DNA from: CAYMGQ01 sp964390055
GTDB taxonomy: Bacteria > Bacillota > Clostridia > Peptostreptococcales > Natronincolaceae
Direction: 5' to 3'
NCBI GenBank assembly: GCA_964390055.1
Contig: CAYMGQ010000005.1
Coordinates: 1 to 64,000, forward strand
Length of the DNA stretch: 64,000 nucleotides
The translations under genes were made by a program, and so were the position numbers. Below, piece after piece: positions 25,469 to 35,200 of the stretch (its first letter is position 1; each line of letters opens with the position of its first letter). The notes beneath the pieces were generated by a model. It did no database searches. It was not told the origin of the DNA and saw only the letters and a program-made list of their open reading frames with translations.

Positions 25469-26420
25469 AGTACCTCTGGGCTCCTGGATGAACCTCTATG
25501 GGCATTCCTTCTAAGGCTGTCTCTAGTTTAATATCATTACCCCTTGTATGGGTGTCTACAATCTCTTGCCTATATTCAAACATGGCCTTTGTAAGCTCAT
25601 AGGTTAGGTCTTCATCTAGGTCTTGAGGTACAACCAACATAGCCATAACTGCTGCTGTGATTACATCTTCCTCCTGGTCCCTATAGGTTCCCGCTGGTAT
25701 TACAACCTGGGTGTAGAAGGGATAGGTTTGGGCAAGCTCGGCTATCATTTCCTCAGCAATAGGTACTACTACAATATCAGCAGTTTCAGATACCTCTGTT
25801 ACAGCAGCTGTAGGAATTCCCGCAGTTAGGAAGGCAGCATCAATTTGCTTGTTCCTCAATTGGTCAGCAGCTTCATTAAAGGATAGGTAGTCGGCCTTTC
25901 CTAAATCATCATAGGTCATGCCATGGGCAGCTAGTATCTGCCTTGCATTGGCTTCTGCTCCTGATCCTGGTGCCCCTATAGCTACCTTTTTACCTTCTAA
26001 GTCTTCAACTGAATTAATGCCGGATTCCTTTGTAGCTATAACTTGAACTAATTCTGGATATAGCATGGCCATTCCTCTGAGGTTGTCAATTTGCCCCTCT
26101 TCTTCAAAAATTTCTGTTCCTGTGTCAGCATAATAGGTTATGTCATTTTGAATAAAGGCTATCTCCGTCTCTCCCTCTGCCACAAGGCCTATGTTTTCCA
26201 CAGAAGCCCCCGTTGCCTGGGCATTGGCATTGACATTGTCTACATTGGCATTAAAAATCTTTGCCATGGCCCCACCTAATGGATAGTAGGTGCCCCCCGT
26301 ACCACCAGTAGCAATTGAAATATAAGTTTCTCCCCCATCAGCAGTCTGGTCTCCACCACAAGCTGCTAGTCCTGATACCACTAGAATTAATACTAGTAAT
26401 ATCGATAGCTTTTTCCTCAT
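25446..26420 (-). CDS. TAXI-family TRAP transporter solute-binding lipoprotein
   Basis: This is the substrate-capturing component of the TRAP system. It is a predicted lipoprotein (lipobox GLAACGG, Cys near residue 21) followed by the TAXI-family fold. ISIATGGTGGTYYPLGGAMAK near residue 35 is the diagnostic start of that family; KVAIGAPGSGAEANARQIL and the late VHPGAQRYY are also conserved. Length 324 is typical. It is the first gene of the cassette, with AGGAGGGG upstream of the ATG. The substrate is unknown; other TAXI proteins have been linked to glutamate, related dicarboxylates and similar small acids, but the nearby genes do not decide. Confidence 0.93.
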   Translation of the reverse strand: MRKKLSILLVLILVVSGLAACGGDQTADGGETYISIATGGTGGTYYPLGGAMAKIFNANVDNVNANAQATGASVENIGLVAEGETEIAFIQNDITYYADTGTEIFEEEGQIDNLRGMAMLYPELVQVIATKESGINSVEDLEGKKVAIGAPGSGAEANARQILAAHGMTYDDLGKADYLSFNEAADQLRNKQIDAAFLTAGIPTAAVTEVSETADIVVVPIAEEMIAELAQTYPFYTQVVIPAGTYRDQEEDVITAAVMAMLVVPQDLDEDLTYELTKAMFEYRQEIVDTHTRGNDIKLETALEGMPIEVHPGAQRYYDEMDVE

Positions 26421-26942
26421 AAATAAACCCCTCCTATAATTTTATATTCCCATCCTCCTAGGGTGTCTTGCGTATTCTGAATATTCTATAAAATGGATGG
26501 TATCGGTTCCGAAATTTCTTTTCTGGAACTTTTCATTAGTTACTATTCTACACTAAATTATAACTTTTTCCTACTATAATTTGTATATTATTTGATTTTT
26601 TCTAGCTTTTTAATCTGTTTTATTTTTTCTTATAAGCTAAACACATTGCAATCACACCAATATACAAGTTATCCTCCAAATAAATTATTTTCTATTTTTA
26701 TTCTTTTTTTGTAATAATTTTCCCCCCTGCCCCCAGTTTTTTATCCCCCTCCTCCTTAATTTTTCCCTTTATAGTGTAATACGGGCTAGGATTTGTTTCA
26801 TATTTATTTTAAAAACTATTATATCAGATATTGTAAACTAATCAATTATATCCCGTAACATTAATTATATGCCGGAAATTTTAGACAAAATAAAAACCAG
26901 GGCTGTCCCTGATTTTTATTAGTCCTTTCCTGATAATTTTCC
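26421..26942. other. 522-bp AT-rich intergenic region
   Basis: No open reading frame with a plausible ribosome site was found here. The left part must contain the promoter of the TAXI-DUF1850-TRAP operon. An inverted repeat GTTCC-N14-GGAAC (26506-26529) sits about 90-110 bp before the TAXI start and is a possible operator. The right end contains the hup terminator. The rest is AT-rich sequence without recognisable structure. Confidence 0.5.
26892..26917 (-). terminator. Intrinsic terminator of hup
   Basis: On the minus strand CAGGG / CCCTG with a 4-nt loop, extended by A/T pairs, is followed by GTTTTTATTTT. It lies about 25 bp after the hup stop codon and separates the backbone operon from the TRAP cassette. 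Confidence 0.7.
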
Positions 26943-27221
26943 TTAAACATTTACCATTTCTTTCAGAGTTTTTCCAGCTTTGAAAACAGGAGCTCTGGAA
27001 GCTGGAATATGAATTACTTGTTCTGGATTTCTTGGGTTTCTACCTTGTCGTGGTTTTCTGTGTCTAACATCAAAGGTTCCAAATCCTACCAACTGTACTT
27101 TTTCCCCCTGGACTAACGTTTCTTCGACAGTTCTCATAAATGCATTTAGTGCTAATTCGGCATCTTTCTTTGTTAGCTGACTTTTTTCAGCCATTTTTGC
27201 TACTAATTCAGCCTTATTCAC
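26943..27221 (-). CDS. hup: HU-family DNA-binding protein
   Basis: This is a histone-like nucleoid protein that bends and compacts DNA as a dimer. NKAELVAKMAEKSQLTKKDA forms the N-terminal helices. VQLVGFGTFDVRHR, then RNPRNPEQVIHIPASRAPVFKAGKTLK is the beta-arm and C-terminal signature. I start at the GTG at 27221, with AAGGAGGT 7 nt upstream; this gives 92 residues, the usual HU length, whereas the frame from 27260 adds 13 unrelated residues. It follows mazG by 85 bp; a hup gene next to mazG/yabN is common in clostridia. Confidence 0.95.
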   Translation of the reverse strand: MNKAELVAKMAEKSQLTKKDAELALNAFMRTVEETLVQGEKVQLVGFGTFDVRHRKPRQGRNPRNPEQVIHIPASRAPVFKAGKTLKEMVNV

Positions 27222-27306
27222 TCTAAATACCTCCTTAATATAATAAAGTACGTATAGCATATTCTCTGTAAGTTGTTAAAATCCTTCTTTTTGGACAGAT
27301 TTACCA

Positions 27307-28776
27307 TCAAAATTTTACATTTTTTTCTTTTGATTCATCCCAAAGTATATCCATTTCCTTTAACTTCATTTTTCTTAAGTCCTTTTTTACCTTATTTGCC
27401 TGATTCTCTATGTATTCAAATCTATTTATAAATTTATTGCAGGCGGCATTTAAGGCAATTTCAGGGTTAACCTTTAAGAACCTAAGAAGGTTTACTACAG
27501 CAAAAAGTAAATCTCCTGCTTCTTCTTTTATATGGCTGGGGTCTTGGTCACCCCAAGCTTCAACAGCTTCATGAAGCTCTTCCTTTACCTTGTCAACAAC
27601 ATCTTCTAGCTTGTCCCAATCAAAACCTACATCTGCTGCCTTATTTTGTATTTTTTCAGATTTTAACAGGGCTGGTAATTCTTTAGGAATTCTCTTCATT
27701 GAATCTGCTATACTCTCAATCTGCTTCTCCTTACGTTTTTGCTCCTCCCATGTTGCCTCTACACCTTCAATAGTGTCTACATGCAAATCACTAAATACAT
27801 GGGGGTGTCTAAAGATTAGTTTCTCACATATGCCATGGACAACTTCCCTAAGGCTAAAGGCATCCCTTTCCTTGGCAAGTTGGCTATGAAAAATTATCTG
27901 CAAGAGCAGGTCCCCTAATTCCTCCTCTAATAGGAAGTCGTCTTTTTTATTCAGGGCCTCCAATACTTCATAGCTTTCTTCTATAAGATGGGGCTTTAGG
28001 CTATCATGTGTCTGGTCCCTATCCCAGGGACAGCCCCCTTCACTTCTTAATACTTCCATTATCTCCACTAAATTATTCACATTATAGTATTTTTTTTGAC
28101 CTGTGTCAATCCTTGGAATACAAAGGCTTGTAAGATAATCCACCCATTTTAATCTATCAAGTTGGAATAGGGGTAGTCTCTCTATCCGCTCAAGCCCTGG
28201 AATTCCAGCGTTTTGGACTATTATTACCTCCTCTTCATCCCTGTAATAGTCCATTAGTCTTAGTTTGACCTGGGATGCAATTAGGGGGTCATAGACCTGG
28301 CTTACAATATTTATTACTGAGGGGTCAGGTTCCTGCTCTTCTAGCTGGAGGCCATCTAAAAGTTTAAAGCCCTCTATGGGATCAATTTCTAGGGCAGAAA
28401 AGATTGCATCCAAAAAGCTCATGGCAGGATAGATTTTTCTTCTAATTCCCTCCCGGTCACAGGCCTGGATTAAGAGTTGGACACTTTCCTCTGCTACAAG
28501 GGGGTGGCCTGGGACCCCATATAGGATATCCCTCTCCCTTGCCTTTTCAATTAAGCTATCTGCAATTTCCTGGTAAACTTCTTGGAAGTTTTCCCCCCGC
28601 TGGTAGAGAAAGTCAAAACTTTTATATTTAATTCCTTCTTCCCTTAAATAGTCAAGGGTAGGGTGTTTTTCAGTTCTTAAATAAATTTCCTTATGGTCCC
28701 TTAGGGCCTCTAGCACGCCTAGGGGGAGATGCTCCCTAGCCCCTGGACCAAGCCCCACAATTGTAAGTGAGCCCAT
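27307..28776 (-). CDS. mazG: Tetrapyrrole methylase / MazG nucleotide pyrophosphohydrolase fusion (YabN)
   Basis: This is a two-domain protein. Residues 1-215 resemble the SAM-dependent tetrapyrrole (corrin/porphyrin) methylase fold (LTIVGLGPGAREHLPLG, YGVPGHPLVAEESV), whose activity in this family is not established. Residues 225-489 hold two MazG-like modules with EEsYEVLEAL and ELGDLLLQIIFHSQLA, then EEAGDLLFAVVNLLRF, which carry the acidic metal-binding residues that hydrolyse nucleoside triphosphates to monophosphates. It probably cleans non-canonical or excess NTPs. Length 489 matches B. subtilis YabN. It lies between spoVB and hup with short gaps. Confidence 0.93.
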   Translation of the reverse strand: MGSLTIVGLGPGAREHLPLGVLEALRDHKEIYLRTEKHPTLDYLREEGIKYKSFDFLYQRGENFQEVYQEIADSLIEKARERDILYGVPGHPLVAEESVQLLIQACDREGIRRKIYPAMSFLDAIFSALEIDPIEGFKLLDGLQLEEQEPDPSVINIVSQVYDPLIASQVKLRLMDYYRDEEEVIIVQNAGIPGLERIERLPLFQLDRLKWVDYLTSLCIPRIDTGQKKYYNVNNLVEIMEVLRSEGGCPWDRDQTHDSLKPHLIEESYEVLEALNKKDDFLLEEELGDLLLQIIFHSQLAKERDAFSLREVVHGICEKLIFRHPHVFSDLHVDTIEGVEATWEEQKRKEKQIESIADSMKRIPKELPALLKSEKIQNKAADVGFDWDKLEDVVDKVKEELHEAVEAWGDQDPSHIKEEAGDLLFAVVNLLRFLKVNPEIALNAACNKFINRFEYIENQANKVKKDLRKMKLKEMDILWDESKEKNVKF

Positions 28777-28804
28777 TTATATTCTCCTCCTTAGGATATG
28801 GTTT

Positions 28805-30403
28805 TTAAACGACCTTAATTTTTCTTAGAAATTCCCAAAGTTTATTGGCCCCTGGCAATAGGTCAAAGTCTTCCTTGACAAGGGTTTTGGTTTTCAGGAG
28901 CATAAGCCCGTAAACCAAAGCCCCTATCCCTATGGCTAAGATTGTGGCAATACTGTTGCCTAGCAGGGAATAGGCCTGTCTAAAGGCTAGGCCAACCGCC
29001 AACCCCATGACCCCAACTGACAGGAGGGGCATAATAAGAAATTCCTCCAGGGGGAAGGTGATTTTGCTCTCCTTCTTTACTGCCAGGAAATTTAAGATAA
29101 AGGCTATAAGATAGGCCACTATTGTTCCTATGGCAGCCCCTACGATATTCAGGGCCGGTATCCCCGTTAGGGTATAGGTAGTTATAAATTTAAAGATAGA
29201 ACCAATAATTAGGTTTCTTACAGGTAGGTCTGGTTTGCCAAGCCCCTGCAAGACTCCCGTCAAGGTTTGTAGGGGGGCCAAAAAAGTTATGGAAAGGGCC
29301 AGGTAAAACAGGACCCTGCCAGCACTTGCTGGCTCCCCTGGAAAAAGCATCCGCATAATAGGGTTGGATAATACAGCCAGGCCTATTGAAGCAGGTAGGC
29401 CAATTAATAGGGCTACCTTTAAAACTGATTTTATATCTGTATTTACAGCCTCCCAATCCTCTATGGCTATGGATTCTGAAATAACTGGAACTATACTTGT
29501 GGCCAAGGCCACGGTTAGTACCTGGGGAAGGTTGACCAGGGTTGCGGCCATCCCCTGCAATTGGCCATATAGGCTGGTGGATTCCTTTATAGTAAAGCCA
29601 ATGTCCTGTAACCTACCCATTACCACTATTGTATCCACCATATTAATCAGGGGCATTACTGCCGCCCCAATGGCTATGGGGATGGAAATCCTCAAAAGAT
29701 TTATAATTATCTCCCCTGGGCTTTCCTCCTGGCCCAGGGCCTTGTCTAGACCCTGGGGGAGGATTTTGTCCTTACGCCTGCGGTAAATTATCAGGATGGC
29801 TGCAAAGGCAAAGGCAGCCCCTGCCACAGCCCCAAAGGAGGCCCCTGCTGCCCCGTATCTAATATCTAGCCTATCTAATAGGACCATGGCTAGGGAAAGA
29901 CCCACCACCACCCTGGCAGCCTGTTCTACCACCTGGGATATGGCTGTGGGAGTCATGTCCTTCATCCCCTGAAAATATCCCCTAAAGGAGGCCAAAATGG
30001 CAACGAAAAACACAGCTGGGGCTAGGGCCATCACAGCATAGTAGGCGTTGGGGCTTTTAAAGACATTATTAACTAAAAATGAAGTTAAAAGAGCCAGTAA
30101 TATGCTCCCCCCTGCCCCCAAGGCAAAGAGTAGGCAAAAGGAAACCTTAAAGACTTTATGGGCCCCATGGTAGTCCTCCTTGGCCCGCTTTTCCGATACT
30201 AGCTTGGAGATTGCTGTGGGAAAACCGGCGGCGGTAAAGGCTAGTAGGAGGTTAAAGACGGTATATCCCGCCTGGTAGTAGCCCATGCCCTCAGACCCTA
30301 TAATTCTCCCTAGGGGTATCCTAAAGAAGGCTCCCATAATCTTTACCATTACACCAGCTATTCCCAATATTACAGCGCCCTTTAAAAAGCTGTCTTTTTT
30401 CAT
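28805..30403 (-). CDS. spoVB: SpoVB/MurJ-like polysaccharide flippase (MATE-like)
   Basis: This is an integral membrane protein of the MOP superfamily with about fourteen predicted helices, assigned by family and position to stage V sporulation protein B (YabM). It is likely to flip lipid-linked precursors for spore cortex or wall polymers. The start region KDSFLKGAVILGIAGVMVKIMGAFFRIPLGRIIG and GMGYYQAGYTVF are characteristic of the family. I choose the ATG at 30403, which has GGAGG 7 nt upstream, over the upstream ATG at 30427. The gene sits between spoVT and mazG, as in B. subtilis. Its leader carries a 14-bp tandem repeat (30457-30484). Confidence 0.87.
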   Translation of the reverse strand: MKKDSFLKGAVILGIAGVMVKIMGAFFRIPLGRIIGSEGMGYYQAGYTVFNLLLAFTAAGFPTAISKLVSEKRAKEDYHGAHKVFKVSFCLLFALGAGGSILLALLTSFLVNNVFKSPNAYYAVMALAPAVFFVAILASFRGYFQGMKDMTPTAISQVVEQAARVVVGLSLAMVLLDRLDIRYGAAGASFGAVAGAAFAFAAILIIYRRRKDKILPQGLDKALGQEESPGEIIINLLRISIPIAIGAAVMPLINMVDTIVVMGRLQDIGFTIKESTSLYGQLQGMAATLVNLPQVLTVALATSIVPVISESIAIEDWEAVNTDIKSVLKVALLIGLPASIGLAVLSNPIMRMLFPGEPASAGRVLFYLALSITFLAPLQTLTGVLQGLGKPDLPVRNLIIGSIFKFITTYTLTGIPALNIVGAAIGTIVAYLIAFILNFLAVKKESKITFPLEEFLIMPLLSVGVMGLAVGLAFRQAYSLLGNSIATILAIGIGALVYGLMLLKTKTLVKEDFDLLPGANKLWEFLRKIKVV

Positions 30404-30456
30404 ATCCATTCCTCCATATCCCCCCAAGGGACTTTCTTTGGTCCATAATTTTCTAT

Positions 30457-30484
30457 TGATTATAACAAACTGATTATAACAAAC
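30457..30484. repeat. Two perfect tandem copies of a 14-bp unit before spoVB
   Basis: The unit TGATTATAACAAAC occurs twice in direct succession (30457-30470 and 30471-30484). On the minus strand each copy contains TATAAT, so they could be duplicated -10 elements or a two-site operator. No convincing -35 was found for either copy. Confidence 0.75.
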
Positions 30485-30491
30485 TTTGGGT

Positions 30492-30523
30492 AAAAAAAAC
30501 AGCTCCGTTATTCGGAGCCTGTG
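30492..30523 (-). terminator. Intrinsic terminator of spoVT
   Basis: On the minus strand the stem CTCCG / CGGAG, extended by CAG/CTG around a bulge, is followed by eight T residues. It lies just after the spoVT stop codon and implies that spoVB has its own promoter. Confidence 0.8.
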
Positions 30524-30529
30524 TCTTTT

Positions 30530-31081
30530 CTATTGTTCCATTTGCTTTGATAGGAATGCTGCTGCTGTTGTAGCTATTTTTTTCTCCACCTCTCCCATCC
30601 TTACTCCCCTGTCTCTGGAACATATTATTACCGTTCCTATAGGGTCTCCCTGGGTGATAATCGGGGCTATTACTTGGGCAGTGTAGTCCCCCCTATCTCC
30701 TTCCTCAATGGTGATGGGGAGCATCTGTTGGCCCTCATGGGCAACAAAGGGGTCCCTATCCTGCATAATGCTTTCCAAGGCTTTATTTATCCGCTTTTCC
30801 ATAAAGTCTCTTTTGGGATAACCAGCCATGGCAATCACAAAATCTCTATCAGTTATAATTGCAATATGTCCCAATGCCTCCTGCAAAGACTCAACATACT
30901 CTGTTGCAAACTCCCCCAGTTCTCCAATAGGTGAATATTTCTTTAAAATTACCTCCCCTTCTCTATCGGTAAATATTTCAAGAGGGTCTCCTTCTCTAAT
31001 TCTAAGGGTTCTTCTTATTTCTTTTGGTATTACAACTCTCCCCAAATCGTCTATTCGTCTTACTATACCGGTTGCCTTCAA
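30530..31081 (-). CDS. spoVT: Stage V sporulation transcription factor SpoVT
   Basis: SpoVT is an AbrB-type swapped-hairpin DNA-binding protein with a C-terminal GAF-like domain. It adjusts sigma-G-dependent forespore transcription. ATGIVRRIDDLGRVVIPKEI and RTLRIREGDPLEIF form the DNA-binding domain (1-50); the rest (about 55-180) is the regulatory domain. I start at the TTG at 31081, because AGGAGG lies 8 nt upstream and the protein then begins MKATGIVRR exactly as in B. subtilis; the ATG at 31087 is too close to that site. The gene is bounded by terminators on both sides and has a sigma-G-like promoter. Confidence 0.95.
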   Translation of the reverse strand: MKATGIVRRIDDLGRVVIPKEIRRTLRIREGDPLEIFTDREGEVILKKYSPIGELGEFATEYVESLQEALGHIAIITDRDFVIAMAGYPKRDFMEKRINKALESIMQDRDPFVAHEGQQMLPITIEEGDRGDYTAQVIAPIITQGDPIGTVIICSRDRGVRMGEVEKKIATTAAAFLSKQMEQ

Positions 31082-31122
31082 TACCATTCCCTCCTAGTTT
31101 AAGTAAATTTTTAGTGTATTTC

Positions 31123-31152
31123 TAGTATTTTACCATTCTTTGTTTTTTATTC
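31123..31152 (-). promoter_or_regulatory. sigma-G-like promoter of spoVT
   Basis: On the minus strand GAATA (31152-31148) and AATACTA (31129-31123) are separated by 18 bp. This fits the forespore sigma-G pattern GHATR / CATNHTA with one mismatch. B. subtilis spoVT is known to be sigma-G dependent. The start would fall about 35 nt before the TTG codon. Confidence 0.4.
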
Positions 31153-31170
31153 ATTATATTTATAGCAATA

Positions 31171-31195
31171 AAAAAAAGGTGCTAGGCACCTTTTT
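31171..31195 (-). terminator. Intrinsic terminator of the parvulin lipoprotein gene
   Basis: The stem AAAAAGGTGC / GCACCTTTTT with a 3-nt loop is followed on the minus strand by further T residues, one base after the stop codon of the gene at 31196. Confidence 0.85.
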
Positions 31196-32173
31196 CTATA
31201 AATCTTCTTTCTTTACAATTTTAGCATTTTCCAATAATTCTTCCAGGTGTTCTTGGAAGGCCTGCTCTTTGAGGAAGTCCATTAAATCCTTTTCCATATC
31301 TTCAAATTCTAAGGTTTCCTCACTTACATCCTCCACCAATATAATATGAAAACCAAAGGAGCTTTCAACAAGGTCACTAATTTCATTGGCCTCCATAGCA
31401 AAGGCAGCTGACTCAAACTCAGGAACCATTACTCCCCTACCAAAGCGATCTAGGTCCTCAGCTATAATCCCCTCTTCATCTGATGTCTGATAATCTTCCC
31501 ATAGCCTGTTAAAGTCTTGGGGATTGTTGATTTGATCTAATATCTCCTGGGCCCTTTCCTTTGCCTTGTCCTCATCTGCCCTAACTAGGATATGTTTAGC
31601 CTTAACTTCTTCCTGTAGGAAAATCTCTGGGTTGTCATCATAATATTCCCTAGCGGCCTCTTGGCCAATATCTAACTCTTCAATAAAAAGATCCCTGTAT
31701 TTATGGATAATAATATCTTTATTAATCTGTTGCTTAATATAGGCCTCATCTATATCATTTTCTTCAACAAATTCTTTAAAGGTTTCGTTTTCATTTACAA
31801 ATTCCATAAAGGGGTCGTAGGATTCCCTTATTTCCTCTTCACTTGCCTCAATTTTTTTCTTGCCTGCCTCTTGGATTAAGATTTCATCTAGGATTAATTT
31901 TTCCAATATACTTTTCTTCATAGAATCTAGGAGGGTCATCCCTGGGCCCACCTCTTGGTTAAATATATCGGGTCCCATTTGGGTTTCATAGGTCATTTTT
32001 TGCAAGGCCAAGGTCTTTTCATATTCTGCCAGGCTTACACTATTACCATTAATAGTTGCAACGGCATCATCTGATAGCCTTGTGCTGTTGGAACACCCGT
32101 TAATAAATATTGTCATCATTAATAAGGCTGTTATCATAAATATAATTTTTTTACGAGGCCCTACTATTTTCAT
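31196..32173 (-). CDS. PrsA-like parvulin peptidyl-prolyl isomerase lipoprotein
   Basis: This is a membrane-anchored folding factor for exported proteins. The lipoprotein signal IIFMITALLMMTIFINGC ends at a lipobox Cys near residue 27. A SurA-N/trigger-like helical region (35-180) precedes a PpiC parvulin domain (about 185-290) marked by VKAKHILVRADEDKAKERA, GRFGRGVMVPEFESAAFAM and SSFGFHIILVEDV. Length 325 is usual for PrsA homologues. It lies 35 bp after mfd and is probably co-transcribed with it, then stops at a terminator. It may help fold the abundant surface proteins encoded elsewhere in the window, which is an inference. Confidence 0.9.
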   Translation of the reverse strand: MKIVGPRKKIIFMITALLMMTIFINGCSNSTRLSDDAVATINGNSVSLAEYEKTLALQKMTYETQMGPDIFNQEVGPGMTLLDSMKKSILEKLILDEILIQEAGKKKIEASEEEIRESYDPFMEFVNENETFKEFVEENDIDEAYIKQQINKDIIIHKYRDLFIEELDIGQEAAREYYDDNPEIFLQEEVKAKHILVRADEDKAKERAQEILDQINNPQDFNRLWEDYQTSDEEGIIAEDLDRFGRGVMVPEFESAAFAMEANEISDLVESSFGFHIILVEDVSEETLEFEDMEKDLMDFLKEQAFQEHLEELLENAKIVKKEDL

Positions 32174-32208
32174 TTTATCACTCCTCTTTTGTATCTTCTC
32201 TATTATAT

Positions 32209-35200
32209 CTAATTTGTTGTCTTATTTAAACCACTAATTTTTTCTATTATCCTTTTTATATCTAATAGTATTTTATGTTGATTATGTCCTTGTATCTTAT
32301 AGCTAATGCTGGGCCTATCCCCACCATCAATGGTGATTTGCCTCTTGTATTTATCCATTAGGCCAACTATATTTTCAGCCTTTAATTTACCCCCCTCTGT
32401 CATTTGGATAATAATATTATTGGATTTTTGGCTTATGGATTCTACCCCTAAGTCCTTGGCCAGGGCCTTAATATAGGAAATTAACATTAGGTTTCTGGCA
32501 CTTATGGGGATATTACCAAACCTATCCTCTACCTCCTCCTCTATGGCATAGAGGTCTTCCTTGTCCCGGATGGAGGCTATTTTTTTGTAGACTTCTATTT
32601 TATCATTGGGGTTGCTAATATACTTTTGGGATATATAGGCATCAACATTTAACTCTATACTTGTATCCACCTGTTCTTCTACCAGCTGGCCCTTTAGCTC
32701 CCTTATACTCTCCTCTAGAAGTTTAACATAAAGGTCATAGCCGATTGAGGCCAAGTGGCCATGCTGTTCCCCCCCAAGTAGGTTTCCAGCCCCTCGTATT
32801 TCCAGGTCTCTCATGGCGATTTTAAAGCCTGATCCGAATTCAGTAAATTCCTTGATGGCCCTTAACCTTTTTGCGGCAACCTCTGATAGAATTTTATCCT
32901 TTTCATATAGTAGGTAGGCATAGCCTTGTCGGTTACTCCTCCCCACCCTACCCCTTAGTTGGTACAATTGGGAAAGTCCTAACTTATCAGCATCCTGTAT
33001 TATGATGGTATTGACATTTGGAATGTCTAGGCCTGACTCTATGATGGTGGTACAAACTAAAATATCATGCTCACCCCTATAGTATTCCATCATAAGTTTT
33101 TCCAGTTGCCTCTCCCCCATCTGGCCGTGGGCTACCGCTATCCTGCCCTGGGGGACTAGCTCCTTTAGCCTTGCTCCTATCCTATGGATTCCTTTGACCC
33201 TATTGTAAACATAGTATATTTGTCCGCCCCGGGCAATTTCCTTTAGGATGGCATCTGCAATCAGTGATTCATTAAGGGGGGCAACATAGGTTTGTATGGG
33301 GTATCTTTCCCCTGGAGGGTCCTCTATAACACTCATGTCCCTAATTCCCACCAGGGACATATGGAGGGTCCTAGGGATGGGGGTGGCCGTTAGGGTTAGG
33401 ACATCAACTGATTTTTTCATCTGCTTTAAAATCTCCTTGTGTTTGACACCAAAACGCTGTTCCTCATCCACTACTAGGAGGCCCAAGTCTTTAAAGGCCA
33501 CATCCTTTGACAAGAGCCGGTGGGTTCCTATTACAATGTCTACAATTCCTGTCCGCAAATCCCCTATGACTTTTTCCTGCTGGCTGGGGGTCCTAAACCT
33601 GCTCAGCATCTCTATGCTAACAGGAAATCCTGCAAATCTTTCTTTAAAATTATTGTAATGTTGCTGGGCTAAAATGGTGGTGGGTACTAAAATAGCCACC
33701 TGCTTGCTGTCCATTATGGCCTTAAAGGCTGCCCTTATGGCCACCTCGGTCTTGCCATAGCCTACATCCCCGCAGAGGAGGCGGTCCATAGGTCTTTTCC
33801 TCTCCATGTCCTCCTTTATTTCCTCTATGGCCCTTAGTTGGTCAGGGGTTTCTTCGAAGGGGAAGAGGTATTCAAACTCCCTCTGCCAATCTGTATCTGG
33901 CGAAAAACCATAGCCCTTAATTTTTTCTCTTTGGGCATAGAGGCTCAGGAGTTCTTCTGCCATATCCTCTATTGCCTTTTTGACCCTGGCCTTTGTCTTT
34001 AACCATTCAGACCCCCCAAGTTTATTGAGCCTGGGTGCCCTGTCCTCGGCCCCTATATACTTTTGTATTAGGTCCATCTGGTCGGTGGGGACATAGAGGT
34101 TATCCTCACCTAGGTAACTGATTTTAAAGTAATCCTTCTTAATCCCCTCTACCTTTAATTCCTCTATACCAACATATTTTCCTATTCCATGACCTTCATG
34201 GACCACATAGTCCCCCACCTGTAAATCTATAAAGGATTTAATTGGGGCGGCATCCCTTCTCCTGCTTGTCTTTTTCTTCCTCTTGTGGATTCCATAAATC
34301 TCATAGTCGGTCATGACAATATATTTTATATCTGGGTACTCAAAGCCCCTAGAGAGGTTGCCCTGCAAAATAACCAGTTGCTGCCAATTGAATTCTGCCT
34401 CCTCCCTAACTATAAAACTGCTGGCTAGCTCCTCTTCCCTAAAGGTCTCTAGGAGTCTAATAGCCTTTTCCTTGGTTGATGTCATAAGGACAATCTTGTA
34501 GCCATCCTTCCCTAGGTCCTTGACCTCATTTATAAGTTGGCCTATCCTACCCCTAAAACCTTGGGGAGACCTAGAGGGGATGGATATGGTCTTCATTGGG
34601 GAAAAGTCCCTGTAGTTCTTTCCTAGTAGGCTAAAAACAACTAGCCTATGGGTCTTTATGCCTTTAAGAATTTCCTCATAATTAAATAGGAGATGGGCCT
34701 GCTGGGGTAAAACCTCTCCCCCTTGGAGGAGGTTTTTAAAGTTTTCCTGAAATTCTTCATGGTAGGCCCCTATCCGCTCCCTAATCCTATCAGGCTCATC
34801 TAGCATTATAATGGCTTGTGAATCTAGGTAGTCTATAAGGGAAGAAGTCCTTTGATAAAAGTAGGGGGCTAGGGTCTTTATCCCTTGAAAATCTTCTAAG
34901 TTATCCATCTTTTCAATTATTTCCCCTAGCTTTTCCTGTAATTTCTTGGCCATAGGGGCCTTGAGTTTTGCACTTATATTTTTTAAGTCCTCCTGTATCC
35001 TGTCTTTGCCCTCCTGGCGGAGGCTGGGATCAATAAGTATCTCCATGGCAGGATAAATTTTGCCGGCTTGGATTTTTTCAATAGATCTTTGGCTATCCAC
35101 CTCAAAGCATCGGAGGGAATCGATTTCATTATCAAAAAATTCTATTCTTAGGGGGTTTTCTTCAGAGGGTGGAAAAACATCTAGGATATCCCCACGAACA

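Noticed and set aside
26421..26942. A hidden small gene in the 522-bp region upstream of the TAXI gene
   Set aside because: No frame with both a plausible start and ribosome site was found; the sequence is T-rich on one strand and contains only regulatory-type signals.
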